In this document: positions 54,391-63,752 of the stretch, piece by piece
Layout: every line of letters begins with the position of its first letter
Numbering within the stretch: position 1 is the first letter of the stretch
Source of the DNA: Gracilibacter sp. BRH_c7a
GTDB taxonomy: Bacteria > Bacillota > Desulfitobacteriia > Desulfitobacteriales > Syntrophobotulaceae
Assembly (NCBI GenBank): GCA_001516055.1
Contig: LOEZ01000096.1
Span: forward strand, 1 to 64,000
Length of the DNA stretch: 64,000 nt
Direction: 5' to 3'
Program-made: the position numbers and the translations under genes
Notes under the pieces: model-generated
Databases searched by the model: none
What the model was told of the DNA's origin: nothing
The model's input: only the letters and a program-made list of their open reading frames with translations

Positions 54391-55386
54391 TTGAACATTT
54401 TAGTAACCGGCGGTGCTGGGTATATAGGGTCACATACTTGTGTAGCTTTGCTTGAAGCAGGCTATACGGTCATTATTGCGGATAATCTATGCAATAGTAA
54501 TGTGGAAACCTTAGAACGTATTGAGCATATAACCGAAAAAAAGATAACTTTTTATCAGATAGATGTGACTGATGAAATAGCAATTAATACCGTCTTTACT
54601 AATCATTCTATTGATGGTATCATCCACTTTGCCGGGCTTAAAGCAGTAGGTGAGTCTGTAGAGAAGCCACTGATCTATTATTACAACAACGTAGTTAGCA
54701 CCATGATCCTTTGTAAAGCATGTCTGAAATTTGGTGTGAAGTACTTTGTATTCAGCTCATCAGCTACGGTTTATGGTGATAATGAAGTTCCCTTCCTGGA
54801 GACCATGGAACTTCTTCGTACAACTAGCCCATACGGTGAAACAAAAGTCATGAGCGAACGGATTTTAACCGATATGGTTAAAGCAAATCCAGACTGTTCT
54901 GTTGCATTGTTAAGGTATTTCAATCCGGTTGGAGCACACGAGAGTGGTTTGATTGGAGAATTACCTATCGGTATCCCTAACAACTTAATGCCTTATGTAA
55001 CTCAGGTGGCAAAGGGCAAGTTAGATAAATTGCGTATTTTCGGAAATGACTATCCGACTGTGGATGGCACAGGTGTTCGAGATTATATTCATGTAAGTGA
55101 TTTGGCTGAGGGGCACGTGGCAGCGTTGGATAAACTCTCTGAAGGTGTCCATATCTATAATCTGGGCACCGGTTATGGAATTAGTGTACTGCAATTAGTA
55201 AAAACTTTTGAAGAGGCCAATGGTTTGAAACTCCCTTATGAAATAGTAGCAAGAAGGCCAGGTGATATCGCGGAATGTTACGCTGATGTTTCAAAAGCCA
55301 AGAGTGAATTGGGATGGACAGCTAAACGGGATTTAATGGATATGTGCCGGGATGCTTGGAAGTTTGAGAAGAACTACGAATCTTAA
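54391..55386 (+). CDS. galE: UDP-glucose 4-epimerase
   Basis: 331 aa, complete. NILVTGGAGYIGSHTCVALLEAG, SSSATVYGD and YGETK are GalE motifs. Interconverts UDP-glucose and UDP-galactose (possibly UDP-GlcNAc/GalNAc). Start is TTG 54391 after GGAGGTACTACTCG. Provides sugar donor to the glycan machinery. The run before (54230-54390) has no visible ORF. Confidence 0.93.
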   Translation: MNILVTGGAGYIGSHTCVALLEAGYTVIIADNLCNSNVETLERIEHITEKKITFYQIDVTDEIAINTVFTNHSIDGIIHFAGLKAVGESVEKPLIYYYNNVVSTMILCKACLKFGVKYFVFSSSATVYGDNEVPFLETMELLRTTSPYGETKVMSERILTDMVKANPDCSVALLRYFNPVGAHESGLIGELPIGIPNNLMPYVTQVAKGKLDKLRIFGNDYPTVDGTGVRDYIHVSDLAEGHVAALDKLSEGVHIYNLGTGYGISVLQLVKTFEEANGLKLPYEIVARRPGDIAECYADVSKAKSELGWTAKRDLMDMCRDAWKFEKNYES

Positions 55387-55411
55387 CAACAAGTACTGAG
55401 GAGATTTGGTA

Positions 55412-56470
55412 ATGAAAGCAATGATTATGGCAGCGGGAGTTGGATCCAGACTTATGCCTCTTACAGCTACCATACCAAAGCCTATGGTTTCTATTGTGAA
55501 TAAGCCGGTGATGGAGTATTGTGTTATACTGTTAAAGAATCATGGAATAAAAGATATAATAGCCAACACGCATTACCTTCCGGATTGTATTACGAACTAT
55601 TTCTCAGATGGACAAGTCTTTGGTGTGAATCTATCATACTCCTTTGAGAAAGATCTTTTAGGAACTGCAGGTGGGGTTAAGAACAATAAGTGGTTTTTAG
55701 ACCAGAAATTTATTGTTATCAGTGGGGATGCTCTAACTAATGTTAACATTTCTGAGATGCTAACCTTCCATAAGCAGAAGAAAGCTTTAGCTACCCTAGC
55801 CCTGAAGTCTGTTAGGGATGTTACCCAGTATGGTGTAGTTGTGACAGATGATAATAATCAGATTACTGCTTTTCAGGAGAAGCCTAAGAAAGAAGAAGCA
55901 TTGAGCAACTTGGTAAATACAGGCATTTATATCTTTGAACCGGAAATATTTGATTATATCCCTGATGGTTTTTATGATTTCGGCAAAGGGTTGTTTCCTA
56001 AACTTGTCAGTCTTAACGGAGCTATCTATGGATATGAAACCAAAGATTACTGGTGTGATGTGGGTAATATCGACGTATATAAAACCTCAAATTGGGATGT
56101 TATAAACGGTAAGTATAGAATTGAGAATTTGAAGGTAGAGCCTCTAGGGAGTAATGTCAGGCTTAGTGACCGTAACATGCTATCTGGTAATACCATGACC
56201 CTAGGCAATAACTGTGAGATACGGAAAAGTGTTACTCTTAAGCAGGCTATCATCCTGGAGAACACTATAGTCAGCGAAAATGTCCAGATAGATAATTCAA
56301 TAATCGGTCCTGACTGCTTTATCGGCAAGAACACTATAATCGAGTCGGATGTATTAGTAGGAGCTGGATGCAGAATTGGTAATAATGTTCATATCAAAGA
56401 TGGTGTCACTATCCCACCTGGAAAAGTTATCGGTGATGGCAGCATCATAAAAGATAATATAGCGGTATAG
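55412..56470 (+). CDS. NDP-sugar pyrophosphorylase with LbH tail
   Basis: 352 aa. Nucleotidyltransferase half (MAAGVGSRLMPLTATIPKPMV, FIVISGDALTNVNISEML, NTGIYIFEPEIFD), then a C-terminal hexapeptide helix (NCEIRKSVTLKQAIILENT). Similar to mannose-1-phosphate guanylyltransferases and glucose-1-phosphate UTP enzymes; the nucleotide and sugar cannot be decided. GAGGAG site and ATG 55412. Last gene of the glycan run, with a terminator at 56472. Confidence 0.88.
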   Translation: MKAMIMAAGVGSRLMPLTATIPKPMVSIVNKPVMEYCVILLKNHGIKDIIANTHYLPDCITNYFSDGQVFGVNLSYSFEKDLLGTAGGVKNNKWFLDQKFIVISGDALTNVNISEMLTFHKQKKALATLALKSVRDVTQYGVVVTDDNNQITAFQEKPKKEEALSNLVNTGIYIFEPEIFDYIPDGFYDFGKGLFPKLVSLNGAIYGYETKDYWCDVGNIDVYKTSNWDVINGKYRIENLKVEPLGSNVRLSDRNMLSGNTMTLGNNCEIRKSVTLKQAIILENTIVSENVQIDNSIIGPDCFIGKNTIIESDVLVGAGCRIGNNVHIKDGVTIPPGKVIGDGSIIKDNIAV

Positions 56471-56471
56471 T

Positions 56472-56508
56472 AAAGCCAATTACCTTCCAGTAATTGGCTT
56501 ATTTTTAT
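56472..56508 (+). terminator. Terminator closing the glycan run
   Basis: AAGCCAATTAC pairs with GTAATTGGCTT (56490-56500), then ATTTTTATT. Confidence 0.88.
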
Positions 56509-56630
56509 TAATAAAATTTTAGAAGAAAATCAGATTACTTAAAGGAAATTGGCAAAAAATAGAGAAAAATAGAATGTAGAATATATCGGAGACGAAATAT
56601 AGCTTATATACAAAGAGAGGAGATGTAATA

Positions 56631-59600
56631 TTGAATAAAAAGAAAGCAATAGCTGTTATAGCTATCATTGCGATGGTTTTCACGATGATGCCTGTTGCAT
56701 TGTTTGCTGCAGACACGGAGAGTACAAGACTAGCAGGAGCGAGCCGGGTGGAAACTGCTCTTAAAGTATGTGACGCCGGTTGGCAATCTGCAGAAACAGT
56801 AATCCTCGCCCCTTCCGACCAGGAGAATCTTGTTGATGCTCTGGCCGCTGCTCCCTTGGCCGGGCAGGAAGAAGCTCCCATCCTCGTAACTCCCAAAGGG
56901 TCCCTAGATCCTTCTGTTAAAGCGAAGATCTCCAGTCTTGGAGCTAAAAAGGTTTATGTTATCGGGGCAATCTCTGATAAAGTGAAAAATGAAGTCGCTG
57001 CTTTGAGCGGTATTACTGTGATTAAACTTGCAGGTTCTAATAGGATTGCCACTGCCAAAACGATTACTGCTGAACTTGATAATCCTTCGGGTACTTTTGT
57101 CGTCGGTGTTGAAGGAATGGCAGATGCCCTCGCGGTAGCCTCCTATGCTGCGGCAAATAACTTTGCTATAGCTATCGCCAATGCTGACGGCAGTATTGCC
57201 CAGGCTGACTTAGTAGGAGACATCACCTATATCGTAGGCGGAAAAACTCGTGTGAAAGATATCCCTGGTGCCAAACGGTTTGCAGGCAATAACCGCTTCT
57301 TGACCAATGCCGAGGTAGCGAAAGGTTTATCCTATAACTTCGATAACGTATATGTAGCCAACGGAATCACCCTTGTAGATGCTTTATCCGTAGCTCCTTT
57401 GGCTGCCAGGAATAGGTCCTTCGTCTTACTGGTAAGCACAAATGAGGTTCTTTCCATAGAAGGTATCACCAATTCTACCAGGGCTATAGCAGTTGGTGGG
57501 ACGGCTGTAGTTCCTGCCAGGATCATAGATAGAGTCGGCTCTGGCAACAGTCAGCCGGATGCAGAGTTTGAGGTTCAAGCACTTAATCTTCTTCAGCTGA
57601 CGGTAGAGCTGGACGATAGTGACTATGATAAAGAGGCCCTGGAAGATGTGAACAATTATGACTTCGAAGGCTATGTAGATGATGCACGCAGAAGTATTAA
57701 TATCGTTGATGCAGAGATTGACAGGTCTATCGTTACCTTGACCCTGAAAGAGTCAGTAGATAATCAGAGTGAAGCCACCTTGGTTATCGATGAAGATCTC
57801 GCCGGGAAAGAACTGACCTATAAGAATATCGAATTTCTGGACAGAAAGGTCCCTGAAGTCGAAAGTGTCGAAGTCATCGGCAAGGATACTGTTAAAGTGA
57901 TCTTCAGTGAGCCTATGACCGATCTGGATGATATGGAAGATGAATTCGAACTGGAGATGGATAGTAAGGAGTATAGTGTCGATCAGGTAGTAGGCCTGGA
58001 TCATAATTATGAGGCCAATATCACTGTCCGTGGGGAATTTGAAGAAGATACTCTGGCGGTGGCTGTCGGCAGCGGTCTGACAGATCATGCCGGTTTCAAA
58101 GTGGAGGCTGAATCCTTCGAGATAGAGGTGGAGGAAGATACCGATCCACCAGAGGTTATAGGTTATAAGGATGCCACCAAGCAGGGTGTCACCCTGATCT
58201 TCGACCAGGATATCAGGATCGAAGATGATGACCGGGATAACTATTACCATACCAATGATGATAATCATATCGATGATGATATCGATGAAGATGTGGACTT
58301 GAATGGAAATGAACTGACTCTGAAATTCACAGATAATCCTCTTCCAGAAGGGCGGAGCTATGTCTATGTATCCTCCGGTGCGGTGGCTGACCTCTGGGAT
58401 AATGAAAACAATCTGCTTAAACTCAGGGTAGATATCGAAATGGATGAGGTAGTTCCCATTGTTAACAAAGTAGAATACGATAGCGATAGTAACGTAATAA
58501 CCGTGATTTTCTCCGAAGATATGGATGATGACAGCGCCGAAGGTGCAGATAATTACACCTTGGTCGATGAGGATGGAGAAGATGTCAGAATAAGCAGCGC
58601 TGAACTGGACGATGATGAAGTTACGCTGGAGCTCAGAGACAGTAATCCTGAGCTAGGTACCTACAAGCTGACTATTCAGGATGTGGAAGATATCGCTGGG
58701 AATCCGATTGCAAAGGTAACATTTAATGTAAAGATTGATGATACCAACCCACCTGAATTTCCTGATTCTGTCTATTATCAGGGCTCAGGCTCGGATTACA
58801 CATTTTATGTAGAATTCAGTGAAGCGATGGCTGTAAGTGGCAACTATTCGATTAAGGATCTCTCTAAGTATGCTATCTTTGATGAGTCCGAGGACAGGTA
58901 TATTGACCTGGAGAGTGCTGAAGAGGATGGCGAATTCGATGTAGATCTGTCTCTTACCGATGGCAATAAGTCTGTTAGGATTGCTGTTGATGGTTTTGAT
59001 CTTGATCCTGAGGAAGATACCTTTATTATTAACCGGGTGGCAGATCTTCGGGGCAATTATACAGAAAGATTCAGCAGTAGTAACCTTGAATTCGTATCTA
59101 TGGAGAATAAAACCATTGAGATTGCAGCGGATGGGGTATTTGCCACCGATAGGACTACCATCGAAGTAGAATTTGAGGAGAGCCTGGATGTTTATGAGGT
59201 CGATGATTTCTTCATCGAAGTAGATGGTGAGGAGAGCGATTATATCATCGCCGGCCTGGAAGTAGAGGAAGACAATAAGATTATCCTCTATATCGATGAG
59301 GATACCATGCTGCCTTCCGATCTCAACGATAGCGGGGAGATCCTCAGCCTGGCCACCAGAGGTGGAGACGGGGATGAGGATTATACCATCGAATCTGAGA
59401 ATTCTTATGGTTCCAAACTAGAGGCCGGGCAGTCTAAGCCTATCGTCGATAAGATATTACCGGGTCTGGTGGAACAAAATGATAAGGATACCGACCGGCC
59501 ATATGCAGGCAGTGGAAAAAATGGATCGGATGATGGAGTTCCAATCGTCTATGGGGTTTATTCCGAGGCTTCAGACTTCACTATGGTAACTGCAGAGTTT

Positions 59601-59828
59601 GATGAGACCTTGAAAGCAATCGATGAAGATATTATCAATGTCAACGATGGTGATAATGAGGTATTAAATGTCCTGAGTGATGGGACCAGTGGAACATTGA
59701 TATTCATCGTGGATGGAGAATTGGATAGAAGAGACGATATCGAGATCGCTATTATCCGGGATGAAGCTGGTAACTACGAAACGGACTTTGAGTTCGAAAT
59801 TGAATACGAGGTAGAAATAGAAGACTAA
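56631..59828 (+). CDS. CWB2 S-layer protein 2
   Basis: 1065 aa; TTG start 56631 with AGAGAGGAGATGTAATA. Signal peptide about 1-26. Three CWB2 repeats (about 30-305; NLVDALAAAPLAGQEEAPILVT, SYAAANNFAIAI) then Ig-like modules with VKVIFSEPM and VITVIFSEDMDDDSAE. Same architecture as genes 1 and 3, but the sequence and codon use are more diverged and the conserved leader RNA is absent. It may be a minor or differently regulated S-layer subunit. Confidence 0.9.
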   Translation: MNKKKAIAVIAIIAMVFTMMPVALFAADTESTRLAGASRVETALKVCDAGWQSAETVILAPSDQENLVDALAAAPLAGQEEAPILVTPKGSLDPSVKAKISSLGAKKVYVIGAISDKVKNEVAALSGITVIKLAGSNRIATAKTITAELDNPSGTFVVGVEGMADALAVASYAAANNFAIAIANADGSIAQADLVGDITYIVGGKTRVKDIPGAKRFAGNNRFLTNAEVAKGLSYNFDNVYVANGITLVDALSVAPLAARNRSFVLLVSTNEVLSIEGITNSTRAIAVGGTAVVPARIIDRVGSGNSQPDAEFEVQALNLLQLTVELDDSDYDKEALEDVNNYDFEGYVDDARRSINIVDAEIDRSIVTLTLKESVDNQSEATLVIDEDLAGKELTYKNIEFLDRKVPEVESVEVIGKDTVKVIFSEPMTDLDDMEDEFELEMDSKEYSVDQVVGLDHNYEANITVRGEFEEDTLAVAVGSGLTDHAGFKVEAESFEIEVEEDTDPPEVIGYKDATKQGVTLIFDQDIRIEDDDRDNYYHTNDDNHIDDDIDEDVDLNGNELTLKFTDNPLPEGRSYVYVSSGAVADLWDNENNLLKLRVDIEMDEVVPIVNKVEYDSDSNVITVIFSEDMDDDSAEGADNYTLVDEDGEDVRISSAELDDDEVTLELRDSNPELGTYKLTIQDVEDIAGNPIAKVTFNVKIDDTNPPEFPDSVYYQGSGSDYTFYVEFSEAMAVSGNYSIKDLSKYAIFDESEDRYIDLESAEEDGEFDVDLSLTDGNKSVRIAVDGFDLDPEEDTFIINRVADLRGNYTERFSSSNLEFVSMENKTIEIAADGVFATDRTTIEVEFEESLDVYEVDDFFIEVDGEESDYIIAGLEVEEDNKIILYIDEDTMLPSDLNDSGEILSLATRGGDGDEDYTIESENSYGSKLEAGQSKPIVDKILPGLVEQNDKDTDRPYAGSGKNGSDDGVPIVYGVYSEASDFTMVTAEFDETLKAIDEDIINVNDGDNEVLNVLSDGTSGTLIFIVDGELDRRDDIEIAIIRDEAGNYETDFEFEIEYEVEIED

Positions 59829-59850
59829 AGTTTATATAAGAATATTATTT

Positions 59851-59898
59851 TTAGGAACAATAATTTGGCAAAACTAGCCAGTTATTGTTCCTTTTTTT
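59851..59898 (+). terminator. Terminator after S-layer gene 2
   Basis: AGGAACAATAA (59852-59862) pairs with TTATTGTTCCT (59881-59891), then a T7 run. Confidence 0.88.
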
Positions 59899-60127
59899 GT
59901 TAAAATATAAAGAATAAAGAATTGTTGTTGCTGTTAAATTATTACATATAATTAAAAATAGATAAAATTTGGTTTTAATATGCCCTTAAACATTATAACT
60001 TACCATTTATAGTTAAGAATACCCACAAATTACTATTTGCACGTGAGTATATTTTAAGGTTTAATATTAAATATACTAGTTACATATCCGAAGAGTTTTA
60101 TGTACTAGTATAAACTTAATTTCTATT

Positions 60128-60311
60128 GGCCACTGCCCCTAAGGACGAGGCTTAGAGGGGGACGCCCCTGCTTGGGTGGTGCCTTTAGATATTGCGCAAT
60201 GTCTGAGGATCAATTCTGTGACGCAAAACAAGGTGGTGAGACGCGCTTCTTTTACAGTTTAATAGTTTCACAGCTGAATTGACCCCTAAAAAAGAGAGGA
60301 GATTAGACTAG
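60128..60311 (+). ncRNA. Structured 5' leader of S-layer gene 3, copy 2
   Basis: Counterpart of 29295-29565. Hairpin CCCCTAAG (60136-60143) with CTTAGAGGGG (60151-60160) around loop GACGAGG, then GGGGG-ACG-CCCC, GGGTGGTGCCTTTAGATATTG and AGATATT-GCGC-AATGTCT. GGC-CAC at 60128-60133 can pair with GTG/GCC near 60176-60183. Upstream DNA (59900-60127) is A/T-rich with no ORF. Copy 1's alternative pairing region is not conserved here, which weakens a switch model for it. Confidence 0.5.
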
Positions 60312-63300
60312 ATGAACAAAAGTAAGAAAATAGCAATTCTCGCTATTATCGCTATGGTTTTGACCCTTATGCCAGCTGCACTGTTCGCAGCAACAGCTGA
60401 CAGTAACAGACTTTCAGGTGCTAATCGTATTGGCACAGCTCTTGCAATCGCTGACGCAGGTTGGGATACTGCTGATACAGTAGTACTTGCTCCTGCAGAT
60501 CAAGACAACCTCGTTGACGCTCTGGCTGCTGCTCCATTGGCAGGCCAGGAAGAAGCTCCGATTCTTTTAACTTACAAAGGTGCCCTTAATGCTGATGTTA
60601 AAGACAAAATTGAAGATTTGGGTGCTACCACAGTTTATGTAATCGGTGCTATCTCAGATGCAGTACTAGCTGAAGTTGATGCAATCGATGGCGTTACTGC
60701 GGAAAAGCTTTCCGGTGCTAACCGTTTGGCTACTGCTGATGCTATCAATGCTAAACTGACCAGCCCAGCTGGATCATTCGTAGTTGGCTACGATGCTATC
60801 CCAGATGCTCTTTCCGTAGCTTCCTATGCTGCTGCAAATGGATATGCTATCGTATTGACTAAATATGACGGTACAGTTGATGCGTCTAAACTCGTTGGTG
60901 ACGAAACTTATTTGGTAGGTGGAACCGGAGTAGTTAAAAACTATGCTGGTGCTACTCGCCTTTCCGGTGTTAACCGTTATGCTACTAACAAAGCTGTAGC
61001 TGAAGGTCTGACCTTTGAATATAGCAAAGTATATGTTGCTAATGGCACAAGCCTGGTTGATGCTCTTGCAGTTGCTCCTTTAGCAGCTAAAGCTGATGCA
61101 TTCGTACTGCTAGCCAGCACTACTGCTGTTGAAGCTATCGATGGCGTTACAGCTGCTACTGACGTTATCGCAGTAGGCGGTACCAGTGTTGTTCCTAATA
61201 GCATAATAGACAAAGTAACTGCTGGTAATGACGAAGATTTCGACGTTAAATCCGTTGAGACTTCTAACCTTATCCAGATCGTTCTTGAACTGAGCAACGA
61301 TGATTACTATGATGAAGATGAGCTCAAAGATGCTGACAACTATGTGTTCGAAGGTGATGTAGAAGGTACCAACAATAAAGAAATCGGCATTGCTGATGTT
61401 GATGTTGATGGTGCTAAAGTTACACTTACACTAGAAGAAGCTGTATTGAATCAATCAGATGCAACACTCGAGATTGATGACGCTGTAACAGGCGAAGAGC
61501 TTGAGTTTGATATCGACTTCTTCGATACTACTCTTCCTGTTATTAAAGATGTACAAGTAATTGGTAAAGATACAGTAAAAGTTACTTTCAGTGAACCAAT
61601 CGCTAACCTTGCCGACAGCGATGACGAATTTGACTTCGATCTGGATGGCAAGTCCTACAGTGTGGATACCGTTACCGCAGCTAAGAATGACACTCAAGCT
61701 AAAGTATCAGTGTATGGAAGCTTCTCCGAAGGTACACTGACTGTAGAAGTTGGCAATGGCTTTGAAGACTATGCAGGTTTCAATGCTGCAGCTAAGACTT
61801 TTGAAGTAGATGTCGTAGAAGACTCAGCAGCACCTGAAGTAGTAGGCTATGAAGATGCCAGTCGTGACGAAGTTACTTTAATCTTTGATGAAGACGTAAG
61901 ATTCACCGGATCTGAAGAGATCGCTGACTTCTATCACACCAATAGTGGTAACACTGTTGATAATGATGGCGGCGAGCCTGATGTATCCATCAGTGGTAAA
62001 AAAGTTACCCTGAACTTCTCAAGCAATGAGCTTCCAGAAGGTTCTGCTTATGTTTACATCAAGAGTGGTGCACTTGAAGACTTCTGGGGTAACGACAACA
62101 GTACTATTAAAGTTAAAGTCGAAGTAGATCTTGATGACACTAAACCAGTAGTAGAAGAAGTCGAATTCGATGGTGAAGATATAGTAATTACCTTCTCCGA
62201 AGAATTAGATGGTGATTCTGCTAAAGATACTGATAACTACACCGTAGTTAACCCTGAAGGTAAAGAACTCTCTATCCGTACTGCTTCTTATGAAGCTAAT
62301 GCTGATGACGAAGGTGTTGTAACCTTAGATATCAGAGATACCAATCTTAAAAAAGGTAACTACGAGCTAACCATTGAAGGTGTAGAAGACCTAGCTGGTA
62401 ACACAGTGGTCAAGTATGACACCGAGTTGGAGCTTGAAGATTCCGCTGCTCCTGTATACCCAAGTAAGATTTTCGTAGATGAAAAAGAAACTGATGAGTT
62501 CATCCTCTATGTGGAATTTAATGAAGCTATGGCCATAGATGGTCAATACTCTGTTAAAGACCTGCACAAGTATGAAATCACTGATGATTCTACTGGTGAT
62601 GTAATCAACCTTGGTGATGCAGCTGAAAAATCTAATGATGGAATCGATGTAGTTCTTGCTATGATCGATGGCAACAAGACTGTTAAGATTACAATTGAAG
62701 GCTTTGAACTCGAAGTTGGTGTAGATACACTTCAAATCGGTCGTGTAGCTGATACTTTAGGTAACTTAACCGCTATGGTAAGTGCTAATCTTGACACAGC
62801 CACACTTGACGCGAAGGAAATCCTCATCGAAGAAGTAGTTGCTACTGCTAAGGATAAGCTAGAAGTTGAATTCAATACTAACCTTGATTCTTACGAAGCC
62901 AATGACTTCATCGTCTGGGCAGATGCTGACACCGATGGTGTTGTTGATGCAGGAGAAACAGTCTATAACGTTGAGTCTCTCGAAGTTGTAGATGGTGATG
63001 AGATTATTCTTGAGTTAGAAAATAATCTCCCAACCGGTGTTGAAGCTGCAGATATTAAAGTTACTACCGAGGCTGATGCCAACATTGGTACCGAAAATAT
63101 CTTTGGAGCTAAACTTAAAGGCGATCATATTGCTAAAGTGGTAGTTGATGAAGTAGATGTAGAAGTAGTTAAGGATAATAATGTTAAAACTACTGACGTT
63201 TATGGCACAGCCGGTACTGAAGACAAGGTTGCAGCAGTTTATGCAACTTATAACGGTACTACTACTAATAGCACAATTACCATTAAATTCTCTGAAGCAG

Positions 63301-63524
63301 TCCAGTATGTTAACGAAGCTACTTTCATTGTAAACGGCGGAGATAACACAGTTCTTTCAATTGTCGATAATGGTGATGACGATGGAACAGTTATCTTTAC
63401 TGTAGAAGGTGAAGTACTCAGAGGCGATGATATTAGCGTAGTTATCCTTCAGGATGCTGCAGCTAAAGCGAACTCCGTAAAAGATCTAGCATTACAAATT
63501 GAATACCATGTTCCAACTGTATAG
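60312..63524 (+). CDS. CWB2 S-layer protein 3
   Basis: 1070 aa; ATG 60312 after AAAAGAGAGGAGATT. Signal peptide about 1-27, three CWB2 repeats (about 29-310), then acidic Ig-like modules (VKVTFSEPI, IVITFSEELDGDSAK, VYIKSGALEDFWGND). Close paralogue of gene 1 with long stretches of near-identical DNA over the CWB2 half. Probably the main S-layer subunits are 1 and 3. The direct-repeat arrangement could recombine. Confidence 0.92.
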   Translation: MNKSKKIAILAIIAMVLTLMPAALFAATADSNRLSGANRIGTALAIADAGWDTADTVVLAPADQDNLVDALAAAPLAGQEEAPILLTYKGALNADVKDKIEDLGATTVYVIGAISDAVLAEVDAIDGVTAEKLSGANRLATADAINAKLTSPAGSFVVGYDAIPDALSVASYAAANGYAIVLTKYDGTVDASKLVGDETYLVGGTGVVKNYAGATRLSGVNRYATNKAVAEGLTFEYSKVYVANGTSLVDALAVAPLAAKADAFVLLASTTAVEAIDGVTAATDVIAVGGTSVVPNSIIDKVTAGNDEDFDVKSVETSNLIQIVLELSNDDYYDEDELKDADNYVFEGDVEGTNNKEIGIADVDVDGAKVTLTLEEAVLNQSDATLEIDDAVTGEELEFDIDFFDTTLPVIKDVQVIGKDTVKVTFSEPIANLADSDDEFDFDLDGKSYSVDTVTAAKNDTQAKVSVYGSFSEGTLTVEVGNGFEDYAGFNAAAKTFEVDVVEDSAAPEVVGYEDASRDEVTLIFDEDVRFTGSEEIADFYHTNSGNTVDNDGGEPDVSISGKKVTLNFSSNELPEGSAYVYIKSGALEDFWGNDNSTIKVKVEVDLDDTKPVVEEVEFDGEDIVITFSEELDGDSAKDTDNYTVVNPEGKELSIRTASYEANADDEGVVTLDIRDTNLKKGNYELTIEGVEDLAGNTVVKYDTELELEDSAAPVYPSKIFVDEKETDEFILYVEFNEAMAIDGQYSVKDLHKYEITDDSTGDVINLGDAAEKSNDGIDVVLAMIDGNKTVKITIEGFELEVGVDTLQIGRVADTLGNLTAMVSANLDTATLDAKEILIEEVVATAKDKLEVEFNTNLDSYEANDFIVWADADTDGVVDAGETVYNVESLEVVDGDEIILELENNLPTGVEAADIKVTTEADANIGTENIFGAKLKGDHIAKVVVDEVDVEVVKDNNVKTTDVYGTAGTEDKVAAVYATYNGTTTNSTITIKFSEAVQYVNEATFIVNGGDNTVLSIVDNGDDDGTVIFTVEGEVLRGDDISVVILQDAAAKANSVKDLALQIEYHVPTV

Positions 63525-63565
63525 TATAATGTCTTTGTTTCCAGTATCGTAATGTAGTTATCTAC

Positions 63566-63603
63566 GAAGGCCATCCTAGTAATTACTGGGATGGCCTTTT
63601 CTT
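63566..63603 (+). terminator. Terminator after S-layer gene 3
   Basis: GAAGGCCATCC (63566-63576) pairs with GGATGGCCTTTTC (63589-63601); the tail is TTTTCTTC. Confidence 0.85.
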
Positions 63604-63667
63604 CACAGAGTTATCAGCAGCTAATTATTAAGAAAATATTAAAAATATTGGAAATACCATACAAGTA

Positions 63668-63696
63668 TTGACTATATATGTGTACGGAAGTAAGAT
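63668..63696 (+). promoter_or_regulatory. Sigma-A-like promoter for the last gene
   Basis: TTGACT (63668-63673), 17-bp spacer, TAAGAT (63691-63696). It lies 57 bp upstream of ATG 63753. A close match to the housekeeping consensus. Confidence 0.6.
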
Positions 63697-63752
63697 TAAG
63701 ACAAAACCGACTGATTAAGAGTTTGTCAGACTACCTGGGAGGGTTATACAAA

